Below are positions 34,738 through 42,925 of a stretch of 64,000 bases of DNA, piece after piece. The notes beneath the pieces were generated by a model. It ran no database searches. It had not been told where the DNA came from and saw only the letters and a list, made by a program, of their open reading frames with translations. How positions within the stretch are numbered: position 1 is the stretch's first letter; each line of letters begins with the position of its first letter. A program made the position numbers and the translations under genes. Location: assembly GCF_009856625.1 (NCBI RefSeq), contig NZ_CP047241.1, positions 3,720,001 through 3,784,000 of the forward strand, read 5' to 3'. This DNA is from Aquitalea denitrificans. Lineage in GTDB: Bacteria > Pseudomonadota > Gammaproteobacteria > Burkholderiales > Chromobacteriaceae.

Positions 34738-35990
34738 TAGCGGTCGATCTCCCCAAACACGATATCCTGGGTACCGATGATGGCGACCACGTCGGCAATC
34801 ATGTGACCCGTAGCCATTTCATTCAGGGCTGCCAGATGGGCAAAACCCGGGGCACGGATTTTCAGTCGGTACGGTTTGTTGGCACCGTCGGATACCAGAT
34901 AGATACCGAACTCACCCTTCGGATGTTCCACGGCTGCGTAAGCCTCGCCTTCCGGCACGTGCATGCCTTCGGTGAACAGTTTGAAGTGATGGATCAGGTC
35001 TTCCATATTCGACTTCATGCCTTCGCGGGAAGGCGGAGCCACTTTATGGTTGTCAGTGATGACCGGGCCGGGATTGTCACGCAGCCAGGCAACACATTGC
35101 TGGATGATGCGGTTGGACTGGCGCATTTCTTCCACGCGCACCAGGTAACGATCATAGCTGTCGCCACCCTTGCCCACCGGAATATCGAAGTCCAGACGGT
35201 CGTATACATCGTAGGGCTGCTTCTTGCGCAGATCCCACTCGATGCCGGAACCACGCAGCATCGGGCCGGAGAAGCCCAGGTTTTTGGCACGCTCGGCACT
35301 GACTACGCCAATACCCACGGTACGCTGCTTCCAGATACGGTTATCGGTCAGCAGGGTTTCGTATTCGTCGACATAGGTCGGGAAACGCTTGGTGAAATCG
35401 TCGATGAAGTCCAGCATGGAACCCTTGCGGCCTTCGTTCAGGCGCGCCAGTTCCTTGGCGTTCTTGATCTTGGATACGGTGTACTGCGGCATGGAGTCCG
35501 GCAGATCACGGTATACGCCACCCGGGCGGAAGTAGGCAGCATGCATACGGGCACCGGAAACGGCTTCGTAGCAGTCCATCAGATCCTCACGCTCACGGAA
35601 AGCATACAGGAACATGGTCATCGCGCCGATGTCGATGGCGTGTGCGCCAATCCACAGCAGGTGGTTCAGGATACGGGTGATTTCAGCAAACATCACACGG
35701 ATATATTGCGCACGCAACGGCACTTCGATTTGCAGCAGCTTTTCAATGGCCAGGCAGTAGGCGTGCTCGTTGCACATCATGGATACGTAGTCGAGACGAT
35801 CCATATACGGCAACGACTGGATGAAAGTCTTGCTTTCAGCCAGTTTCTCGGTACCGCGGTGCAAAAGGCCGATATGCGGGTCGGCACGCTGGATGACTTC
35901 ACCATCCAGCTCCAGAACCAGACGCAATACACCGTGCGCTGCCGGGTGCTGAGGACCAAAGTTCAGCGTGTAGTTACGGATCTCAGCCAC
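34737..35990 (-). CDS. nuoD: NADH-quinone oxidoreductase subunit D
   Basis: A 417-residue 49-kDa-type subunit that helps form the quinone-reduction site. It starts with GTG at 35990 behind GAGGAG; from there the protein reads MAEIRNYTLNFGPQHPAAHGVLRL. The frame is open further upstream inside nuoC but is not plausible there. HIGLLHRGTEKLAE and the C-terminal DIVFGEIDR are canonical. The start overlaps the nuoC end by eight bases. Confidence 0.95.
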   Translation of the reverse strand: MAEIRNYTLNFGPQHPAAHGVLRLVLELDGEVIQRADPHIGLLHRGTEKLAESKTFIQSLPYMDRLDYVSMMCNEHAYCLAIEKLLQIEVPLRAQYIRVMFAEITRILNHLLWIGAHAIDIGAMTMFLYAFREREDLMDCYEAVSGARMHAAYFRPGGVYRDLPDSMPQYTVSKIKNAKELARLNEGRKGSMLDFIDDFTKRFPTYVDEYETLLTDNRIWKQRTVGIGVVSAERAKNLGFSGPMLRGSGIEWDLRKKQPYDVYDRLDFDIPVGKGGDSYDRYLVRVEEMRQSNRIIQQCVAWLRDNPGPVITDNHKVAPPSREGMKSNMEDLIHHFKLFTEGMHVPEGEAYAAVEHPKGEFGIYLVSDGANKPYRLKIRAPGFAHLAALNEMATGHMIADVVAIIGTQDIVFGEIDR

Positions 35991-36579
35991 CGTAGTTCTC
36001 CTCACGAATGATGCGCGGAGTGATTTCGCGCGGTTCGATGGTGACCGGCTGGTAGATGACGCGCTGCTGGGTCGGGTCATAACGCATTTCGACGTGACCG
36101 GACAGCGGGAAATCCTTGCGGAACGGATGGCCGACAAAGCCATAGTCGGTCAGGATGCGACGCAGGTCGGGGTGACCTTCGAACACGATGCCATACAGGT
36201 CGAAGGCTTCACGCTCGAACCAGTTGGCTGCGTTCCAGATCGGGTTGACCGAGGCGAGCAGCGGGAAGCTGTCGTCTTCGGCAAATACGCGCAGACGGAT
36301 ACGGACATTGTGCTTGAGCGACAGCAGGTGATAGACGGCGGCAAAGCGCGGACCATCCCATGGCTCGTCACGGTAGGCACTGTAGTCCATACCGCACAGG
36401 TCAATCAGTTGTTCGAAAGAAAGTTCGGCATGATCGCGCAGCATGGTGGCCACGTCAGTCAAATCTGCCGCCTTGCAAACGATGGTCAGTTCATCGAGGG
36501 CCAGCGTGCTTGAAACAAGCTTGTCGCCCAGCACACGCTCGACGACCGATCCCAGTGCTTCCATTTTCTTGGAGGCCAT
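35983..36579 (-). CDS. nuoC: NADH-quinone oxidoreductase subunit C
   Basis: A 198-residue 30-kDa-type hydrophilic subunit bridging the peripheral arm of complex I. The signature region ERREAFDLYGIVFEGHPDLRR is seen here as EREAFDLYGIVFEGHPDLRR, near residues 122-141. The C-terminus REENYGG is typical of the separate NuoC. nuoC and nuoD are separate genes here, unlike the fused nuoCD of enterics. Confidence 0.95.
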   Translation of the reverse strand: MASKKMEALGSVVERVLGDKLVSSTLALDELTIVCKAADLTDVATMLRDHAELSFEQLIDLCGMDYSAYRDEPWDGPRFAAVYHLLSLKHNVRIRLRVFAEDDSFPLLASVNPIWNAANWFEREAFDLYGIVFEGHPDLRRILTDYGFVGHPFRKDFPLSGHVEMRYDPTQQRVIYQPVTIEPREITPRIIREENYGG

Positions 36580-36590
36580 AAGTACTTACC

Positions 36591-37067
36591 TTATCGGGCG
36601 ATGGTAGAGGTGCGTTTGATCTTGTTCTGCAGCTGAATGATGCCATACAGCAGTGCTTCGGCAGTCGGCGGACAGCCCGGCACATAGACATCGACCGGCA
36701 CGATGCGGTCACAGCCACGGACGACAGAATAGGAATAGTGGTAGTAGCCACCACCGTTGGCACAGGAACCCATGGAGATGACCCAGCGCGGCTCTGCCAT
36801 CTGGTCATACACCTTGCGCAACGCCGGTGCCATCTTGTTGCACAGCGTACCAGCCACGATCATCAGGTCAGACTGACGGGGACTGGGACGGAAAACGATG
36901 CCGAAACGGTCCAGGTCGTAACGCGCGGCACCGGCATGCATCATCTCCACCGCACAGCAGGCCAAGCCAAAGGTCATGGGCCATAGCGAACCGGTCCGGG
37001 TGTAGTTGATGAGCTTGTCGGCTGTCGTGGTAACGAAGCCTTTTTCCAGAATACCTTCTACTCCCAT
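36591..37067 (-). CDS. nuoB: NADH-quinone oxidoreductase subunit B
   Basis: A 158-residue subunit that binds the terminal [4Fe-4S] cluster N2, the donor to quinone. The tandem cysteines C37-C38 (GLACCAVEMMH) and the later cysteines in SMGSCANGGG and YVPGCPPTAEAL are all present. The ATG at 37067 has an AGGGAG ribosome site and gives the standard MGVEGILEKGF start; another ATG 21 bases upstream is rejected. The start overlaps nuoA by ten bases. Confidence 0.96.
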   Translation of the reverse strand: MGVEGILEKGFVTTTADKLINYTRTGSLWPMTFGLACCAVEMMHAGAARYDLDRFGIVFRPSPRQSDLMIVAGTLCNKMAPALRKVYDQMAEPRWVISMGSCANGGGYYHYSYSVVRGCDRIVPVDVYVPGCPPTAEALLYGIIQLQNKIKRTSTIAR

Positions 37068-37414
37068 TCCAGCGCTCCCTTTTTCCACATGTAGACGAAG
37101 CCCAGCGTAAGCACCGCCAGGAACTCCACCATTACACCAAAGCCATAGGCACCCAGCTCTTTCAGGACAACAGCCCAGGGAAACAGAAATGCAATTTCCA
37201 GATCGAACAGGATGAACAGAATGGCGATGAGGTAGTAGCGAACGTCAAACTTCATGCGCGCGTCTTCGAAGGCCTCGAATCCACACTCGTAAGGAGAGAG
37301 TTTCTCAGGGTCGGGACGATTGGGTGCGAGGACCTTACCAAGAACGATAGGACCCACGCCGACCAGCAAACCGACGATGACAAACAACAGAATGGGAAAA
37401 TAATTTTGCAGCAT
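37058..37414 (-). CDS. nuoA: NADH-quinone oxidoreductase subunit A
   Basis: A 118-residue, three-helix membrane subunit, first gene of the complex I operon. It starts MLQNYFPILLFVIVGLLVG. The conserved loop SPYECGFEAFEDARMKFDVRYY, which contains the quinone-site cysteine, is present. The ATG at 37414 is preferred to an in-frame ATG at 37462 that would fall in the upstream terminator region. The ribosome site (CGGGAA) is weak. Tandem hairpins lie immediately upstream. Confidence 0.95.
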   Translation of the reverse strand: MLQNYFPILLFVIVGLLVGVGPIVLGKVLAPNRPDPEKLSPYECGFEAFEDARMKFDVRYYLIAILFILFDLEIAFLFPWAVVLKELGAYGFGVMVEFLAVLTLGFVYMWKKGALEWE

Positions 37415-37429
37415 TTCCCGAACACCCCC

Positions 37430-37454
37430 AAAAAAAGGAGGAATTACCCTCCTT
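37430..37454 (-). terminator. terminator-like hairpin in the nuoA leader
   Basis: On the minus strand AAGGAGG-GTAATT-CCTCCTT is followed directly by a run of T (seven A at 37430-37436 on the plus strand). It ends 15 bases before the nuoA start, so it lies inside the leader, not between finished genes. It may be an attenuator or a processing site. Confidence 0.65.
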
Positions 37455-37464
37455 GGCTCCAAAT

Positions 37465-37498
37465 AAAATAGGCCACCGGAATCCCGGTGGCCTATTTT
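37465..37498 (-). terminator. terminator-like hairpin after tRNA-Leu
   Basis: AATAGGCCACCGG / CCGGTGGCCTATT inverted repeat around a four-base loop, with T/A-rich flanks on both sides. It lies seven bases past the tRNA-Leu 3' end and 50 bases before nuoA. Confidence 0.78.
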
Positions 37499-37505
37499 TG
37501 AATGG

Positions 37506-37591
37506 TGGTGCCGACAGTGAGACTCGAACTCACACAGCCTACGGCCACTACCCCCTCAAGATAGCGTGTCTACCAATTTCACCATGTCGGC
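37506..37591 (-). tRNA. tRNA-Leu (GAG)
   Basis: An 86-base class II tRNA with acceptor stem GCCGACA/TGTCGGC, anticodon GAG in loop CTTGAGG, a long variable arm, T-loop GTTCGAGTC and encoded CCA. It lies between secG and nuoA, its usual location in betaproteobacteria. Confidence 0.96.
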
Positions 37592-37608
37592 ACTATATAA
37601 CTTTACTG

Positions 37609-37959
37609 TCACTCCGGAATTTTTGATGTAGTACCCGAAGCTTTGCCAGTGGTTGCCCCGACCGGGATTTGCGGCGCAACTTGCTCAACCTTGCCACCCA
37701 TCACACCCAGATCTGTTTTTCCGCCCCCCGACAGATAAACAAGAGTGAGACTCGTGGAGAAGAATACAACCGCTGCTATTGCAGTGGTTCTACTCAAGAA
37801 ATTCGCAGAACCAGACGCACCGAACAGACTTCCGGAAGCGCCGCTGCCGAAAGCTGCACCCATATCCGCACCCTTGCCATGCTGCATGAGAACAAGGACG
37901 ATGATCGTCACTGCGGAAAGGAGGTTTATAACCCAAATAAGCGTCTTAATAAGTTCCAT
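37609..37959 (-). CDS. secG: protein translocase subunit SecG
   Basis: A 116-residue SecYEG accessory subunit with two membrane helices (LIWVINLLSAVTIIVLVLMQ and TTAIAAVVFFSTSLTLVYL). The conserved loop HGKGADMGAAFGSGASGSLFGASGSANFLSR lies between them. The C-terminal tail is Gly/Thr/Lys-rich. It starts one base after the tpiA stop, so tpiA-secG-tRNA-Leu probably share a transcript. Confidence 0.95.
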   Translation of the reverse strand: MELIKTLIWVINLLSAVTIIVLVLMQHGKGADMGAAFGSGASGSLFGASGSANFLSRTTAIAAVVFFSTSLTLVYLSGGGKTDLGVMGGKVEQVAPQIPVGATTGKASGTTSKIPE

Positions 37960-37960
37960 A

Positions 37961-38707
37961 CTATATCAATTTTCCTGCGGCCTGGCAAATCATCCTGAAT
38001 GATCCGGCGTCCAGAGATGCCCCACCAACAAGGGCTCCGTCGACATTTTCTGTCTTCAGAATTGACTCGGCATTCTCTGCCTTTACACTGCCGCCGTAGA
38101 GGACGCGAATATTAGCCGAGGGCTTGGCATTTTGCAAGCACCACGTTTTGATAGCCGTGTGAATCTCGGCAATCTGCTCCAGCGAAGCCACTTTGCCGGT
38201 ACCTATTGCCCAGACGGGCTCATAAGCAATGACGTACTCGCCGTCGTTCACTTCGGCCAGAATGGCCAGCTGGCGGAAAATCACCTCCAGGTACTGCCCG
38301 GACTCGCGCTCATCCAGGGTTTCACCCACACACAGCACCGGCACCAGGCCCGCAGCCATGGCGTTGTTCATCTTGGAGAGCAAGGCCGGATTGGCTTCAC
38401 CGAAATACTGGCGGCGTTCGGAGTGACCAACCAGTGCATAGCGGCAACCGACATCGCGCAGCATGGCTGCCGAGATTTCACCGGTGAAAGCACCGTCGTC
38501 GGCAAAGCTGCTGACATCCTGCGCCGACAGTTGCAATGCATGCGCGGACAGCTGTACCCCCAGCGCTGCCAGATAAACGGCAGGCGCAGCAACACCGACC
38601 CAGGACTGATTGCAGACCGGATCGGCCAGCAATGCCGCTACTAGGGATTGGGCACTTTGTGCGCGGGTATTCATCTTCCAGTTGCCGATAATCAGCTTGC
38701 CAGCCAT
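37961..38707 (-). CDS. tpiA: triosephosphate isomerase
   Basis: A 248-residue TIM-barrel enzyme interconverting dihydroxyacetone phosphate and glyceraldehyde 3-phosphate. Catalytic residues are visible: Asn/Lys in GNWKMNT at the N-terminus, His in VGHSERR (about residue 95), and Glu in YEPVWAIGTGK (about residue 165). The phosphate-binding YGGSVKAENA follows. First gene of the tpiA-secG-tRNA-Leu group. Confidence 0.96.
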   Translation of the reverse strand: MAGKLIIGNWKMNTRAQSAQSLVAALLADPVCNQSWVGVAAPAVYLAALGVQLSAHALQLSAQDVSSFADDGAFTGEISAAMLRDVGCRYALVGHSERRQYFGEANPALLSKMNNAMAAGLVPVLCVGETLDERESGQYLEVIFRQLAILAEVNDGEYVIAYEPVWAIGTGKVASLEQIAEIHTAIKTWCLQNAKPSANIRVLYGGSVKAENAESILKTENVDGALVGGASLDAGSFRMICQAAGKLI

Positions 38708-38790
38708 GTTGGGTCATCTCCGTACTAAGAGCTGCGGATTATACCCCACTCTCGATGGCGTCAAAACTTCGCATACGGCTTTTCGACGAC

Positions 38791-38824
38791 TTGTAATATT
38801 TCTGAAAAGTAGGAGGAATAGGAT
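38791..38824 (+). promoter_or_regulatory. candidate PhoB box and -10 of pstSCAB
   Basis: TTGTAAT-ATTT-CTGAAAA resembles the 7-4-7 Pho box direct repeat (CTGTCAT), with 5/7 and 4/7 matches. A TAGGAT -10-like hexamer begins ten bases after it, the spacing known for PhoB promoters. The match is imperfect, so this is a candidate only. Confidence 0.45.
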
Positions 38825-38872
38825 GCGCCTCAACACTTAAGCAGGCCCTTACCCCAATACTCAGGAGCAAGC

Positions 38873-39913
38873 ATGAAACAGTCTGTACGTCTGGTCGCCT
38901 CGCTGGCCTTGTCCGCCGGCTTCGTTGCTGGTGCCGCCATGGCTGCCGATATTACCGGTGCCGGCGCTACCTTCCCCTACCCCCTGTATGCGAAGTGGGC
39001 CACTTCCTACAAGGCAACAACCAGCAACAACATGAACTACCAGTCCATCGGCTCTGGTGGTGGCATCAAGCAGATCCAGTCCAAGACTGTCGATTTCGGT
39101 GCTTCCGACATGCCGCTGAAGCCGGAAGAGCTGGAAAAATCCGGTCTGACCCAGTTCCCGACCGTACTCGGCGGTGTTGTACCGGTTATCAACGTACCGG
39201 GCATTGCAGCCGGTCAGGTCAAGTTTACCGGCCAGCTGTTGGCTGACATTTTCCTGGGCAAGGTTTCCAAGTGGAATGACCCGGCCATTGCCAGCCTGAA
39301 CCCGGGCGTCAAGCTGCCGGATCAGAAAATCACTGTGGTTCGCCGTTCCGATGGTTCCGGCACCAGCTTCATCTTCACCAACTACCTGTCCAAGGTTTCC
39401 AGCGAGTGGGCGAGCAAGGTTGGCTCCAATACCGCGGTAAACTGGCCGACCGGTGTGGGTGGCAAGGGTAACGAAGGTGTGGCCAACTATGTAACCCGCA
39501 TCAAGGGTTCGATTGGTTATGTCGAGTATGCCTACGCCAAGCAGAACAAGCTGGCTTATGGCGACCTGAAGAATGAAGCCGGCAGCTTTGTAGCCCCTAG
39601 CGACAAGTCCTTCCGTGCCGCTGCAGCCAATGCCGACTGGAAAAAGGCACCGGGCTTCTATCTGTTGCTTACCAACCAGCCGGGCAAAGACAGCTGGCCT
39701 ATTGCTGGTGCCACCTTTATCCTGATGCACAAGAAACAGGACAAGCCGGCACAAGGCACCGAAGTACTGAAGTTCTTTGATTGGGCTTACAAGAATGGCG
39801 ACAAGACTGCGCTGGATCTGGATTACATCCCGATGCCGGACAACGTCAAGACGGTCATTCGCACCAGCTGGAAGCAGATTACCGATGCCAGCGGCAAGCC
39901 GGTTCTGAATTGA
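38873..39913 (+). CDS. pstS: periplasmic phosphate-binding protein PstS
   Basis: A 346-residue high-affinity phosphate receptor of the Pst ABC transporter. The signal peptide is MKQSVRLVASLALSAGFVAGAAMA. The mature start DITGAGATFPYPLYAKW and the phosphate-pocket region RRSDGSGTSFIFTNYL are canonical. The start has a CAGGAG ribosome site. A stem-loop lies between it and pstC, which would favour excess PstS production. Confidence 0.95.
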   Translation: MKQSVRLVASLALSAGFVAGAAMAADITGAGATFPYPLYAKWATSYKATTSNNMNYQSIGSGGGIKQIQSKTVDFGASDMPLKPEELEKSGLTQFPTVLGGVVPVINVPGIAAGQVKFTGQLLADIFLGKVSKWNDPAIASLNPGVKLPDQKITVVRRSDGSGTSFIFTNYLSKVSSEWASKVGSNTAVNWPTGVGGKGNEGVANYVTRIKGSIGYVEYAYAKQNKLAYGDLKNEAGSFVAPSDKSFRAAAANADWKKAPGFYLLLTNQPGKDSWPIAGATFILMHKKQDKPAQGTEVLKFFDWAYKNGDKTALDLDYIPMPDNVKTVIRTSWKQITDASGKPVLN

Positions 39914-39975
39914 TAGCAGCTTGGCTACAGCAAATGACAGTGCACACAAGGCACCGTGCCAGTTGCTGTAGCTAC

Positions 39976-40005
39976 AAGGCCGGGGTTCACCACCCCGGCT
40001 TTTTG
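39976..40005 (+). terminator. hairpin between pstS and pstC
   Basis: GCCGGGGT-TCACC-ACCCCGGC followed by TTTTTG, 63 bases after pstS and 26 before pstC. It probably acts as a partial terminator or 3'-end stabiliser, giving more pstS than pstCAB message. Confidence 0.75.
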
Positions 40006-40030
40006 TCTGAGACGCGACCGAGTATCCCTC

Positions 40031-40993
40031 ATGGAAAAGTTCAGTAATAACCAGCAAATGCAGCGGCAACTGCTGCTAGACAATCTGTTCAGAATAGCCA
40101 CGCGTTGCTTTGCCTTTCTGGTACTGGCCTTGCTGGTTGGCATTCTGATTTCGTTGATCATTGGTGCCATGCCAAGCCTGAGCAAATTTGGCTGGGGCTT
40201 TCTGACTGATAGCGACTGGGATCCGGTAGCGCAGAAATTCGGTGCCCTGGTTCCGGTATTCGGCACCCTGGCCACCTCGGTGATTGCCTTGCTGATCGGT
40301 GTACCGGTCAGCTTTGGCATTGCCGTCTTCCTGACCGAGCTTTGCCCCAACGTGCTCAAGCGACCGCTTGGGATTGCCGTGGAGCTGCTGGCAGGTATCC
40401 CATCCATCATTTACGGCATGTGGGGCCTGTTTGTATTTGCCCCGCTGTTTGCTGATCACGTGCAGCCGCTGCTGATCGACAATCTGGGAGACATTCCGTT
40501 GATCGGCCTGCTGTTTCAGGGTGCTCCGATGGGCATTGGCGTATTTACCGCCGGCCTGATTCTGGCAGTGATGGTAATTCCCTTTATCGCTTCGGTGATG
40601 CGCGATGTGTTTGAAGTGGTACCCACCATGCTCAAGGAGTCGGCTTACGGCCTGGGCTCCACCACATGGGAAGTGGTGCGCTATGTAGTACTGCCCTACA
40701 CCAAGACCGGCGTAGTGGGCGGCATCATGCTGGGCCTTGGCCGCGCACTGGGCGAAACCATGGCGGTGACCTTCGTGATCGGCAACTCCTCGCGCTTTGC
40801 CGTCGGCCTGTTCGAACCGGGCCAGTCGATTTCATCGGCCCTGGCCAATGAATTTGCCGAAGCAACAGGTGAGTTCCACATGGCCTCGCTGATCGAACTG
40901 GGGCTGATCCTGTTTTTCATCACCTTCGTCGTACTGGCCTGCGCCAAGCTCCTGTTGCTGCGTCTGCAGAAACAGGAAGGCAAGGCATCCTGA
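40031..40993 (+). CDS. pstC: phosphate ABC transporter permease PstC
   Basis: A 320-residue inner-membrane permease with six helices and the ABC permease EAA-like loop (LKESAYGLGSTTWEVVRYVVLP). The N-terminus MEKFSNNQQMQRQLLLDNLF is cytoplasmic. The ATG at 40031 is chosen because the upstream in-frame ATG (39956) would lie inside the intergenic hairpin. It pairs with PstA to form the phosphate channel. Confidence 0.94.
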   Translation: MEKFSNNQQMQRQLLLDNLFRIATRCFAFLVLALLVGILISLIIGAMPSLSKFGWGFLTDSDWDPVAQKFGALVPVFGTLATSVIALLIGVPVSFGIAVFLTELCPNVLKRPLGIAVELLAGIPSIIYGMWGLFVFAPLFADHVQPLLIDNLGDIPLIGLLFQGAPMGIGVFTAGLILAVMVIPFIASVMRDVFEVVPTMLKESAYGLGSTTWEVVRYVVLPYTKTGVVGGIMLGLGRALGETMAVTFVIGNSSRFAVGLFEPGQSISSALANEFAEATGEFHMASLIELGLILFFITFVVLACAKLLLLRLQKQEGKAS

Positions 40994-41008
40994 CAAGGCG
41001 CTATCATC

Positions 41009-41920
41009 ATGGCTAACAGCACATTGAGCGAATCCCTGAACGTTCAGGATCGCAGCGGAAGCAGCAGCACCATGAATACTTCTATCTATCGTCGCCGCCG
41101 TCTGGTGAATGCCTTCAACATGGGGGCCTCCACCCTGACCATGGCCTTTGGCCTGTTCTGGCTGTTCTGGATTCTGATTACCCTGCTGCAACATGGCCTG
41201 TCTGGCATCAATTTGCAGGTGTTCACCCAGAGTACGCCGCCACCGGGCAGCCAGGGCGGTCTGGCCAATGCCATTTACGGTAGCCTGGCCATGACCATTT
41301 CCGGCACGCTGATCGGCACGCCGATCGGCATTCTGGCAGGCATCTATCTGGCAGAATTCGGTCAGCGCGGCTGGCTGGCACCAGCCACACGTTTCATCAA
41401 CGACATTCTGCTGTCGGCACCGTCCATCGTGATCGGCCTGTTTGTCTATGAAGTCTATGTTGTCAGCGTCGGGCACTTCTCCGGCTGGGCCGGCTCTCTT
41501 GCCCTCGCCCTGCTGGTGATTCCGGTAGTGGTACGCACCACCGAAAACATGCTGCGACTGGTACCCAACACCCTGCGCGAAGCTGCCGCCGCCCTTGGCG
41601 CACCGCAGTGGAAAATCACCCTGTACGTTACCTTGCGTTCGGCCAAGGCCGGGGTGTTGACCGGCATCCTGCTGGCAGTGGCCCGCATTTCGGGAGAAAC
41701 CGCCCCCTTGCTGTTTACCGCATTGAACAACCAGTTCTTCAACAGCAATATGAACCAGCCGATGGCCAACCTGCCCATCGTGATTTTCCAGTTTGCCATG
41801 AGCCCGTACGAAGACTGGCACACCCTGGCCTGGACCGGTGCTTTGCTGATTACCCTGAGCGTGTTGACGCTTAATATCCTTGCCCGCTGGATGGGCAGCC
41901 AGAAAACCCAATCGCATTAA
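41009..41920 (+). CDS. pstA: phosphate ABC transporter permease PstA
   Basis: A 303-residue inner-membrane permease partner of PstC with six helices. The EAA loop is NTLREAAAALGAPQWKITLYV. The start at 41009 has an AAGG about ten bases upstream. A second in-frame ATG at 41072 (MNTSIYRRRRLVN) would also give a normal PstA, so the first 21 residues are uncertain. Confidence 0.93.
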   Translation: MANSTLSESLNVQDRSGSSSTMNTSIYRRRRLVNAFNMGASTLTMAFGLFWLFWILITLLQHGLSGINLQVFTQSTPPPGSQGGLANAIYGSLAMTISGTLIGTPIGILAGIYLAEFGQRGWLAPATRFINDILLSAPSIVIGLFVYEVYVVSVGHFSGWAGSLALALLVIPVVVRTTENMLRLVPNTLREAAAALGAPQWKITLYVTLRSAKAGVLTGILLAVARISGETAPLLFTALNNQFFNSNMNQPMANLPIVIFQFAMSPYEDWHTLAWTGALLITLSVLTLNILARWMGSQKTQSH

Positions 41921-41923
41921 GGC

Positions 41924-42697
41924 ATGACGACAATGGCTGATAACAACGTCAAGCTTCAGGTCAAGAATCTGAACTTCTTCTACGGTAATTTCCACGCATT
42001 GAAAAACATCAATCTGGAAATCGCCCCGCGCATGGTGACTGCCTTCATTGGCCCGTCCGGTTGTGGCAAATCCACCCTGCTGCGCACTTTCAACCGCATG
42101 TACGAGCTCTATCCCGGCCTGCGCTCGGAAGGTGAAATCCTGCTGGATGGCAATAACATCCTTGCGCGCGACGTAGACATCAATCTGCTACGCGCCAAGG
42201 TTGGCATGGTGTTCCAGAAGCCGACGCCGTTCCCGATGTCCATCTACGACAACATCACCTTCGGCGTGAAGCTGTACGAAAAGCTGTCCAAGACTGAAAT
42301 GGATGATCGCGTGGAGTGGGCACTGCGCAAGGCCGCACTGTGGGATGAGGTAAAAGACAAGCTGAAGCAGTCCGGCAACTCGCTGTCCGGTGGTCAGCAA
42401 CAGCGCCTGTGCATAGCCCGTGCCGTAGCTTCGCGTCCGGAAGTACTGCTGCTGGACGAACCGACGTCGGCGCTGGACCCGATTTCCACGGCCCACATCG
42501 AAGAACTCATTCATGAACTGAAAGAGGACTACACCATCGCCATCGTCACCCATAACATGCAGCAGGCGGCACGGGTTTCCGACTTCACCGCCTACATGTA
42601 TCTGGGTGAACTGGTGGAATTTGGCGAAACCGACAATATCTTCACTGCGCCGAAACAAAAGGCTACCGAGGATTACATCACCGGCAAATTCGGCTGA
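41924..42697 (+). CDS. pstB: phosphate ABC transporter ATPase PstB
   Basis: A 257-residue ATPase energising Pst. Walker A is GPSGCGKSTLLR (about residue 45), the signature LSGGQQQRLCIARA, and Walker B VLLLDEPTSALDP. Two ATGs nine bases apart (41924, 41933) are possible; the second is better spaced from AAGG. No phoU or phoBR gene follows in this window; the operon ends here. Confidence 0.95.
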   Translation: MTTMADNNVKLQVKNLNFFYGNFHALKNINLEIAPRMVTAFIGPSGCGKSTLLRTFNRMYELYPGLRSEGEILLDGNNILARDVDINLLRAKVGMVFQKPTPFPMSIYDNITFGVKLYEKLSKTEMDDRVEWALRKAALWDEVKDKLKQSGNSLSGGQQQRLCIARAVASRPEVLLLDEPTSALDPISTAHIEELIHELKEDYTIAIVTHNMQQAARVSDFTAYMYLGELVEFGETDNIFTAPKQKATEDYITGKFG

Positions 42698-42714
42698 TTC
42701 CGCGGTCCCCGACC

Positions 42715-42752
42715 AACACCCCGCCTGCTATCATGCCCGCGGGGTGTTGTTT
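42715..42752 (+). terminator. terminator of pstSCAB
   Basis: AACACCCCGC / GCGGGGTGTT ten-base stem with a 14-base loop, followed by GTTTTG, 17 bases past the pstB stop. Confidence 0.8.
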
Positions 42753-42763
42753 TGCATGGTGGT

Positions 42764-42782
42764 CGATTTCAGCTTGAAATCG
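42764..42782. repeat. perfect 8-bp palindrome downstream of pst
   Basis: CGATTTCA-GCT-TGAAATCG, an exact inverted repeat with a three-base spacer. It could be a hairpin or a dimeric regulator site. It is one of four inverted repeats packed between pstB and pit. Confidence 0.5.
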
Positions 42783-42807
42783 CTGTACTGCCCCTGGGCA
42801 AAGCCTG

Positions 42808-42886
42808 AAAAAACCGGGTGAAAACCCGGCCTGTCAAGAATGGTCCCTTTCCCGCGACGGGAAAACGACAAGCCGGTTTTTTTTTG
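42808..42886 (+). other. structured RNA-like element upstream of pit
   Basis: Contains a CCGGGT-GAAA-ACCCGG hairpin with a GNRA tetraloop (42814-42829) and a TTTCCCG-CGA-CGGGAAA hairpin. An outer pairing AAAAAACCGG (42808-42817) with CCGGTTTTTT ends in nine T. The outer and first inner pairings compete for the same bases. It looks like a terminated small RNA or attenuator; no known riboswitch was recognised. Confidence 0.45.
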
Positions 42887-42896
42887 TCTCATTTAC

Positions 42897-42925
42897 TTGA
42901 CGCCTGCAGGTCTGGACACAACAAT
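42897..42925 (+). promoter_or_regulatory. candidate pit promoter
   Basis: TTGACG (-35, five of six) and AACAAT (-10, four of six) separated by exactly 17 bases, starting just after the T run of the preceding element. The predicted leader is about 20-25 bases. Confidence 0.6.
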
